From: Sphingomonas donggukensis
GTDB taxonomy: Bacteria; Pseudomonadota; Alphaproteobacteria; Sphingomonadales; Sphingomonadaceae
Direction of reading: 5' to 3'
NCBI RefSeq assembly: GCF_023674425.1
Contig: NZ_CP098401.1
Span: forward strand, 434,001 to 498,000
DNA: 64,000 bases
A program made the position numbers and the translations under genes. Below are positions 58,281-64,000 of the stretch, piece by piece; within the stretch, counting starts at the first letter, position 1, and the number at the start of each line of letters is the position of its first letter. Under the pieces are notes generated by a model. It was not told where the DNA came from. It was given only the letters and a program-made list of their open reading frames with translations, and did not search any database.

Positions 58281-60281
58281 ATGCGGCTTCTGCATGTCCT
58301 GTTGATGACACTCGCGTTTTTCGCGACGCAGGCGGCTGCGCAGGCGCCGGGCGAGCGGCACATCGCGATCACCCTGGTTGCCGAGAGCGAGACGCCGCGC
58401 GCCGGCGAAAAAATGACGCTGGCGTTCGCCGCGACGCCGCAGCAGGGTTGGCACGGCTATTGGAAGAATCCGGGCGACGCCGGGGTCGAGACGACGGCGG
58501 CGTGGACTCTGCCGGCGGGGGTGACGGCGGGGCCGATCCAGTATCCCGTGCCGCAGCGGCTGCTGATCTCCGGCCTGATGAATTACGTGTATGAGGGGCC
58601 GTTCGCGCAATTCGTGACGCTGACGCTGCCGGGGGGGCTGGCGCAGGGCACGGCGCTGCCGGTGTCGGTGAAGCTAGACTATCTGGTGTGCACCGACCAG
58701 GTGTGCGTGCCCGAGAGCCAAACGCTCACGACACGGCTGACGGTCGGCGACGGCGCCGTCAGTCTGGAGCGGCGCGCCGAGTTCGACGGGTGGCGCCGCG
58801 CGATGCCGAAGCCGCTGGGATCGCCCGCGCGGTTTGCCGTGGCGGACGGGCAGGTGCGGCTGGCGGTGCCGTATCCGGCGGATTCGCCGGCGACTGATCC
58901 GTACTTTTTCCCGCTGACGCAAGGCGTGGTCGATTACGCCGCGCCGCAGCGCTTGACCCGCGAAGGAGACATGCTGACCATCGCGACCAAGGCGAGCGGC
59001 GGCGCGCCGGCGATGGTCGAGGGCGTATTGGCGGTGGCGCCGGGCCAGGGCTTCCTTGTTCGCGCCGCGCCGGGAACTGTCGCGGTAAGCGAGGGCGGCG
59101 TGGGCTGGTCGCTGCTCGCGGCGCTCGGCGGGGCGATCCTTGGCGGGTTGTTGCTGAACGTCATGCCGTGCGTGTTCCCGATCCTGAGCCTGAAGGCATT
59201 GAGCCTCGCCAAGTCGGGCGGCGAAGGGGCGAAGGGAGAGGCGCTGGCCTATACAGCGGGCGTGATGCTGGTGTGTGTCGCGCTGGGCGCGGTGCTGCTG
59301 GCGCTGCGGGCGGGCGGTGCGAGCGTGGGCTGGGCGTTCCAGCTGACCGATCCGCGCGTGATCCTGCTGCTGTTGCTGCTGATGACCGCAATCGCCTTCA
59401 ATCTCGCCGGGCTGTTCGAACTGGCGACGCCGGGCGCGGTCAATCGCATGGCGGCGGGCGGAAAAGGCGGAGCGTTCGGCACCGGCGCGCTGGCGGCGTT
59501 CGTGGCGACGCCGTGCACGGGGCCGTTCATGGGCGCAGCGATGGCTGCGACCTTGGTGCTGCCATGGTGGGCGGCAATGGCGGTGTTCGCGGGGCTCGGG
59601 CTTGGGCTCGCGCTGCCGTTCCTGGCGATCGGGTTCGTGCCGGCGCTGCGGCGGATGCTGCCGAAGCCGGGGGCTTGGATGGCGACGTTCCGCCATGTCC
59701 TGGCGCTGCCGATGTTCGCGACTGCGCTGGCGCTGGCGTGGGTGCTGGGGCGGCAGGCCGGGGTGACCGGCATGACGCTGGGGCTGGGCGCGGCGATCGT
59801 GCTCGCGACTGGGCTGTGGTGGACGGGCGCGCGTCAGGCGCGGGGAAGCGCGCAGGCCTGGGTGCCGGGTGCGCTGGCCGCGGTGCTGGCGCTGGGCACG
59901 CTCGCCGTCGTCACCCGCGCGCCGGTACAAGCGGCGGCGGTTGCCGGGGTCGAGCCCTTCAGCGAAGCCCGACTTGCGGCGCTCCGCGCGCAGGGCAAGC
60001 CTGTCTTCGCCTATTTCACCGCCGACTGGTGCGTCACGTGCAAGGTGAACGAGCGCGCCGTCATCGACACCGACGCGGTGCAGGACGCGCTGAAGCGGGG
60101 CGGGGTGACGGTGCTGGTCGGCGACTGGACCGACGGCGACCGCGTGCTCGGGCGGTTCATCGAACGCCATAATCGCGCGGGCGTGCCGCTGTACCTCTGG
60201 TATGCGAAGGGCGGCGGCGAGGCCGAAGTCCTGCCGCAGCTCTTGTCGCGCGACATGCTGACGACCCGCGCCGGCAGATAG
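58281..60281 (+). CDS. DsbD/ScsB-like thiol:disulfide interchange protein
   Basis: A 666-residue inner-membrane electron carrier bringing reducing power from thioredoxin to the periplasm. Signal peptide (1-21), a periplasmic N-terminal domain (22-260) with a CxxxxxC pair (LVCTDQVCVPES), eight membrane segments (about 280-545) with the redox Cys in NVMPCVFPILSLKAL and FVATPCTGPFMGAA, then a C-terminal thioredoxin domain with ADWCVTCKVNE. It reduces mis-oxidised or cytochrome-biogenesis substrates. ATG 58281 has AAGGA six bases upstream; ATG 58263 would add six residues. Confidence 0.94.
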   Translation: MRLLHVLLMTLAFFATQAAAQAPGERHIAITLVAESETPRAGEKMTLAFAATPQQGWHGYWKNPGDAGVETTAAWTLPAGVTAGPIQYPVPQRLLISGLMNYVYEGPFAQFVTLTLPGGLAQGTALPVSVKLDYLVCTDQVCVPESQTLTTRLTVGDGAVSLERRAEFDGWRRAMPKPLGSPARFAVADGQVRLAVPYPADSPATDPYFFPLTQGVVDYAAPQRLTREGDMLTIATKASGGAPAMVEGVLAVAPGQGFLVRAAPGTVAVSEGGVGWSLLAALGGAILGGLLLNVMPCVFPILSLKALSLAKSGGEGAKGEALAYTAGVMLVCVALGAVLLALRAGGASVGWAFQLTDPRVILLLLLLMTAIAFNLAGLFELATPGAVNRMAAGGKGGAFGTGALAAFVATPCTGPFMGAAMAATLVLPWWAAMAVFAGLGLGLALPFLAIGFVPALRRMLPKPGAWMATFRHVLALPMFATALALAWVLGRQAGVTGMTLGLGAAIVLATGLWWTGARQARGSAQAWVPGALAAVLALGTLAVVTRAPVQAAAVAGVEPFSEARLAALRAQGKPVFAYFTADWCVTCKVNERAVIDTDAVQDALKRGGVTVLVGDWTDGDRVLGRFIERHNRAGVPLYLWYAKGGGEAEVLPQLLSRDMLTTRAGR

Positions 60282-60364
60282 GGCGCGATTTTATTGCGCT
60301 TGTGCAACGCAGCATCCGCGGGCAGCATGCAACTTATGGTGATCCTGCGGCTTTCACCCCTTTG

Positions 60365-61849
60365 ATGCTATCGGGGGGCGCTTTTGACGAAATCTGGGGA
60401 GCGGGTGGCCCCGGCCATGTCCGCCCGGAATTCGCCGCGCTAGGGCGCTGGCTGGACGAGACGCCGCCCGCCGAGTTCGGTCGCAGGCTGGAGGCGGCGG
60501 AGGCGACGTTCCGGCAGCTCGGCATCACCTTTGCCGTCTATGGCGACGCCGATGCCGCCGAGCGCATCATCCCGTTCGACATCGTGCCGCGCGTCTTCAC
60601 CGCGAACGAATGGGCGGGGCTGAGTGACGGGCTGGTCCAGCGGGTCGGCGCCATCAATGCTTTCCTGGACGACATCTATGGCGAGCGCGAGATCCTGCGC
60701 GCCGGGGTGCTGCCGCCCGACCTGATCTTTCAGAACCCGCAGTTCCGCCCGGAGATCGCCGGCGCGCGTCCGCCGCACGGCATCTGGGCGCACATCTGCG
60801 GCATCGACTGCGTCCGCACCGGGCCGGACGAATTCTACGTGCTGGAGGACAATGCGCGCACGCCGTCGGGCGTGTCGTACATGCTGGAAAACCGCGAGGC
60901 GATGATCCGGCTGTGCCCCGAACTGTTCCGCGAGTTCCGGGTCGCCGCGGTCGACAGCTATCCCGACATGCTGCTGGAGACGATGCGGTCGGTCGCGCCA
61001 TCGGGCGCGGGGCAGAGCCCGGTGTGCGTCGTGCTGACGCCCGGACACTTCAACTCGGCCTATTACGAGCACAGCTTCCTCGCCGATTCGATGGGGGTCG
61101 AGCTCGTCGAGGCCGCCGACCTGGTCGTGGACGACGACATCGTGTGGATGCGCACGATCGGCGGGCGGGTGAAGGTCGATGTGATCTACCGCCGCATCGA
61201 CGACGATTATCTCGACCCGCTGGTGTTCCGCCCGGATTCGCTGCTGGGCGTGCCGGGGCTCATCTCGGCCTATCGTGCCGGCAACGTCGCGCTCATCAAC
61301 GCGCCGGGCAACGGCATCGCCGACGACAAGGCGATCTACAGTTATATGCCGGAGATCGTGCGCTTCTATTCGGGCGCCGACGCGAAGCTGCCGAACGTCC
61401 AGACGTTCCGGTGCCGTGAGCCCGTGGCGCTGAAATATGTGCTCGATCACTTGGGTGAGCTGGTGGTGAAGCTAGTCGACGGATCGGGCGGGTACGGCAT
61501 GCTGGTCGGCCCGACCGCGAGCCGGGCGGAGATCGAGGAGTTCCGCGCCGCGCTGATCGCGGCGCCCGAACGCTATATCGCGCAGCCGACGCTCGCGCTG
61601 TCGACGGTGCCGACGGTGACCGAGGCGGGCCTTGCCCCGCGCCACGTCGATTTCCGGCCCTTCGTGCTGACCGGGCGCAACTTCACCCGCGTCGTGCCGG
61701 GCGGCCTGACCCGCGTCGCGCTGAAGGAGGGGTCGCTGGTCGTCAATTCCAGCCAGGGCGGCGGGACCAAGGACAGTTTCGTGCTGATGCCCGATGCCCC
61801 CGGCGGGCCGGGCCAGTCGCAGGCCCAAACGCAGGGGCAGGAGCGATGA
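60365..61849 (+). CDS. Circularly permuted ATP-grasp type 2 protein
   Basis: A 494-residue protein. The CP-ATPgrasp_2 features are AFDEIWGAGGPGHVRPEFAA, LGITFAVYGDADAAERIIPF, ICGIDCVRTGPDEFYVLEDN, RTPSGVSYMLENREAM, and the ATP-binding GELVVKLVDGSGGYGMLVGP with RNFTRVVPGGLTRVAL. This family is always found with an alpha-E protein and usually a transglutaminase-like protein, as here, and is proposed to make or modify a peptide, but the product is unknown. The start is uncertain: ATG 60365 fits family N-termini; an upstream GTG at 60302 is in frame. Neither has a good ribosome site. Confidence 0.9.
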   Translation: MLSGGAFDEIWGAGGPGHVRPEFAALGRWLDETPPAEFGRRLEAAEATFRQLGITFAVYGDADAAERIIPFDIVPRVFTANEWAGLSDGLVQRVGAINAFLDDIYGEREILRAGVLPPDLIFQNPQFRPEIAGARPPHGIWAHICGIDCVRTGPDEFYVLEDNARTPSGVSYMLENREAMIRLCPELFREFRVAAVDSYPDMLLETMRSVAPSGAGQSPVCVVLTPGHFNSAYYEHSFLADSMGVELVEAADLVVDDDIVWMRTIGGRVKVDVIYRRIDDDYLDPLVFRPDSLLGVPGLISAYRAGNVALINAPGNGIADDKAIYSYMPEIVRFYSGADAKLPNVQTFRCREPVALKYVLDHLGELVVKLVDGSGGYGMLVGPTASRAEIEEFRAALIAAPERYIAQPTLALSTVPTVTEAGLAPRHVDFRPFVLTGRNFTRVVPGGLTRVALKEGSLVVNSSQGGGTKDSFVLMPDAPGGPGQSQAQTQGQER

Positions 61850-62784
61850 TGCTCTCTCGCACTGCGTCGTCGCTCTACTGGCTGGGGCGCTATATCGAGC
61901 GTGCCGATTTCGCGGCGCGGCTGGTCGAGGCGACGATCCGCCTGGACGCGCTGTCACCCAGCCCGGCGGGGGTGGCGGCGTGGCGATCGGCGCTGTCGGT
62001 GACCTATTCGGACAAGGCGTTCGCCGCCACCGAGCGCGAGGTGACCGCGGCGAGCGTCACGCGGTTCCTGACCACCGACACCGGCAACCACGGCTCGATC
62101 GCCGCCTGCCTCGACCAGGCGCGCAACAATGCGAAGGCTGTGCGCACCGCGCTGACCCGCGACGCCTGGACCGCGATCAACCGCGCGTGGCTGATCTTCA
62201 ACGCGCGCGGGCGCCCGGCTTCAACGATGGCGCCGCTGACTCTGGTCGAGGCGGTGAAGGCCGAAACCCGCGGGTTCGAGGGTGCGACCCACTGGATGAT
62301 GCGCAACCAGGCGACGTGGTTCATTCGCCTGGGCGCCGCGATCGAGCGCGCCGACAACACCGCGCGGCTGCTCGACGTCAAATATCACCTGCTGTTGCCG
62401 AAGGGCGAGCAGGTCGGCGGCACGGTCGATCGCGATCAGTGGACGACGATCCTGCAGGTGGTGTCGGCGGTGACGGCCTATCGGTGGATGTACAGCGAGG
62501 GGTTGAAGCCGTCGCTGGTCATCGACCTGCTGACCACGCGGTTCGAACTGCCGCGCAGTCTGGCGGGAAGCGTCGAGGAAGTGGTGGAGGTGATGACCCT
62601 GCTCGGCAAGCGTACCGGCCTGCACGGCGAGGCCGACCGCATGGCGCGCGCGCGGCTGACCACGATGCAGCGCACGCGCTCGCACGACGTGATCGTGAAG
62701 GGGCTGCACCAATATCTGAACGCCTTCATCCGCGAGAACGAGTTGCTGCACGCCGCGATCGCCCGGCAGTTCCGGTTCACATGA
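61846..62784 (+). CDS. Alpha-E domain protein
   Basis: A 312-residue almost entirely helical protein. The family N-terminus LSRTASSLYWLGRYIERADF is followed by TRDAWTAINRAWLIFNAR, WMMRNQATWFIRLGAAIERA and TILQVVSAVTAYRWMYSEG. The RYIERAD and AIERADNTARLLDVKYH segments give the repeat of two Arg/Glu helices that name the family. It overlaps both neighbours by four bases. It is the constant partner of CP-ATP-grasp proteins; function unknown. Confidence 0.92.
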   Translation: MMLSRTASSLYWLGRYIERADFAARLVEATIRLDALSPSPAGVAAWRSALSVTYSDKAFAATEREVTAASVTRFLTTDTGNHGSIAACLDQARNNAKAVRTALTRDAWTAINRAWLIFNARGRPASTMAPLTLVEAVKAETRGFEGATHWMMRNQATWFIRLGAAIERADNTARLLDVKYHLLLPKGEQVGGTVDRDQWTTILQVVSAVTAYRWMYSEGLKPSLVIDLLTTRFELPRSLAGSVEEVVEVMTLLGKRTGLHGEADRMARARLTTMQRTRSHDVIVKGLHQYLNAFIRENELLHAAIARQFRFT

Positions 62785-63587
62785 GAATCTCGGTCGACCA
62801 CCATACGCGCTATCGTTTTTCGAAGCCGCAGGACCGGCTGGTCCAGATGCTGCGCCTGACCCCGCAGGATTCGGTCGATCAGACGGTGGTGACGTGGCAC
62901 ATCGGCGTCGATTGCGACGCGCGGTTGCGTGAGGCGCGCGACGGGTTCGGCAACCGCGTGACGATGCTGTACGCCGACGGGCCGCTCGATGGGATCGAGA
63001 TCACCGTGCAGGGCGAGGTGCTGACCGCGGGCGATGCCGGCATCGTCCACGGCGCGGTCGAGCCGCTGCCGGCGGAGCTGTACCTGCGCCGCGGGGGGCG
63101 TACCGATCCGTCCGCCGATCTGCTGGAGTTCGCCGGCGATCACGCCGGGCGCGATCCGCTGGATACGCTGCACCGCTTCTGCCGCGGCCTGCACGAGCGG
63201 GTCGGGGTGATCGAGAAGCATCACGACGACGGGCTGGACGCGGGCCAGGTCTTCGCGACGACCGAGGCGGCACCGCGCGACTTTGCGCACATGATGATCG
63301 CGCTGGGCCATGCCGCGGGAATCCCGGGGCGCTACGTCTCTGGCTATCTGCGCAATCCCGATGGCGCCGCGCACGCGCCACATGCGTGGATGGAGGCGCA
63401 TGTCGCCGGGCTGGGCTGGGTCGCGTTCGACGCGGCGCGCGGAATCTGTGCGGATCGCAACTACGTCCGCGTCGCGGTGGCGCTGGACGCGGCGGGCGCG
63501 GCGCCGGTCGCGGGCTTGCGGATCGGGTCGGGTCGCGAGATGCTCGACGTCGACGTGCAGGTAGAGGACATGGGCGGGGACGCCTGA
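62781..63587 (+). CDS. Transglutaminase-like protein lacking the catalytic cysteine
   Basis: A 268-residue protein with the N-terminal beta-sandwich of this family (RISVDHHTRYRFSKPQDRLV) and a transglutaminase core (about 125-225). His201 (HAPHAWMEAHV) and Asp217 (GWVAFDAARG) of the papain-like triad are present, but the position of the nucleophile, normally in a GVCxDxAH motif, reads EAAPRDFAH, with Pro165 in place of Cys. It is therefore likely a pseudo-enzyme. It is coupled to the alpha-E gene by ATGA and completes the usual three-gene set. Confidence 0.88.
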   Translation: MRISVDHHTRYRFSKPQDRLVQMLRLTPQDSVDQTVVTWHIGVDCDARLREARDGFGNRVTMLYADGPLDGIEITVQGEVLTAGDAGIVHGAVEPLPAELYLRRGGRTDPSADLLEFAGDHAGRDPLDTLHRFCRGLHERVGVIEKHHDDGLDAGQVFATTEAAPRDFAHMMIALGHAAGIPGRYVSGYLRNPDGAAHAPHAWMEAHVAGLGWVAFDAARGICADRNYVRVAVALDAAGAAPVAGLRIGSGREMLDVDVQVEDMGGDA

Positions 63588-63603
63588 GCGCCCGCGCGCC
63601 GGT

Positions 63604-64000
63604 TCAGGCGAGTTCGCGCATCCGCGGCGCGTGGACCGGCACCGGATCGGCATCGGGATCGAAATCCGACCAGCCGCCCGGCCCCAATACCTCGATCGGG
63701 CGATAGCGGGTCTTGTAGTCCATCCGGCGCGACCCCTTCACCCAATAGCCGAGGTACACGTATGGCAGCCCGGCGCTGTGGGCGCGCAGGATGTGGTCCA
63801 TGATGATGAAATTGCCGAGGCCCGGGCGGTCGGCGCCGTCGGCGTCGAAGAAGCTGTAGATCATCGACAGGCCGTCGGCCTGCTGGTCGGTGATGCACGC
63901 GCCGACCAGCTTGCCGCGGCGCCCGTCGACGGTCGGCTCGCGATATTCGACGACGAAGCTGTTGACCGGGCTCTGCTCGACCATGTCGGAATAATCGCCC
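63604..64000 (-). CDS. bpt: Aspartate/glutamate leucyltransferase, C-terminal part
   Basis: Only the 3' portion (131 residues) is in the window; the frame runs off the right edge without a start. It begins [20 protein letters not shown] and contains [40 protein letters not shown] and [20 protein letters not shown], all from the C-terminal acyltransferase domain of Bpt/Ate. Bpt adds Leu from Leu-tRNA to proteins with N-terminal Asp or Glu, marking them for ClpS-ClpAP; clpA is also in this window. Confidence 0.93.
   Translation of the reverse strand, partial: GDYSDMVEQSPVNSFVVEYREPTVDGRRGKLVGACITDQQADGLSMIYSFFDADGADRPGLGNFIIMDHILRAHSAGLPYVYLGYWVKGSRRMDYKTRYRPIEVLGPGGWSDFDPDADPVPVHAPRMRELA

Overview
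The window looks like chromosomal DNA from a sphingomonad (Sphingomonas or a close relative, Alphaproteobacteria). The base composition is GC-rich. Alphaproteobacterial cell-cycle factors are present (a CpdR-type receiver and a TrcR/DUF1013 protein), together with a DUF1192 protein, a Sphingomonas-type threonine-nucleophile alkaline phosphatase, and several families of long palindromic intergenic repeats of a kind typical for the group. I see no rRNA, prophage, insertion sequence, CRISPR array or replication origin. There is one tRNA (Val-GAC). Coding density is very high: no gene-free stretch exceeds about 225 bases, and many neighbours share ATGA or GTGA stop/start overlaps.

Layout. 1-9.6 kb: a DUF885 metallopeptidase-like protein cut by the window edge, a cell-wall hydrolase, queuosine genes tgt and queA, a cupin fusion, a cation efflux protein, an EF-hand protein, a 2OG-Fe(II) oxygenase and a cyclophilin. 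9.6-11.3 kb: the coupled operon xseB, prenyl synthase, coaD. 11.4-17 kb: succinate-semialdehyde dehydrogenase, a ParDE-like toxin-antitoxin pair, an acyl-CoA ligase and a diguanylate cyclase with a possible CtrA site. 17-20 kb: clpA and DUF1192. 20-24.4 kb: a quinone oxidoreductase, then YqiJ/flotillin with a membrane protein and a GST. 24.5-35.9 kb: housekeeping and stress genes, a DEAD-box helicase with a possible leader attenuator, a candidate small RNA, and cpdR followed by tRNA-Val.

36-55.5 kb is the most coherent block, a propionyl-CoA and valine catabolic locus. An ScfR/PrpR-type regulator is divergent from pccB, small ORF, mce, scpA, lprI-like, bioB, small ORF, pccA, mmsA, ridA, DUF5694, acyl-CoA dehydrogenase, phaC, 3-hydroxyisobutyryl-CoA hydrolase, enoyl-CoA hydratase and mmsB. 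Together these take valine through isobutyryl-CoA, methacrylyl-CoA, 3-hydroxyisobutyrate and methylmalonate semialdehyde to propionyl-CoA, then through methylmalonyl-CoA to succinyl-CoA. Biotin synthase supplies the cofactor of the carboxylase, and PHA synthase is a possible overflow sink. TTTGCAAA-type motifs between regulator and pccB are candidate operators.

55.6-64 kb: a beta-helix protein, alkaline phosphatase, a DsbD-like reductase, the three-gene set of circularly permuted ATP-grasp, alpha-E protein and transglutaminase-like protein (the last lacking its expected catalytic cysteine), and the 3' end of bpt.

The most unusual observation is a palindromic repeat family with 28-bp arms. 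It occurs once between genes and twice inside genes (bioB and pccA). Both genic copies are read in the same frame and add about 26 and 24 residues. This resembles the in-frame palindromic elements described in Rickettsia.
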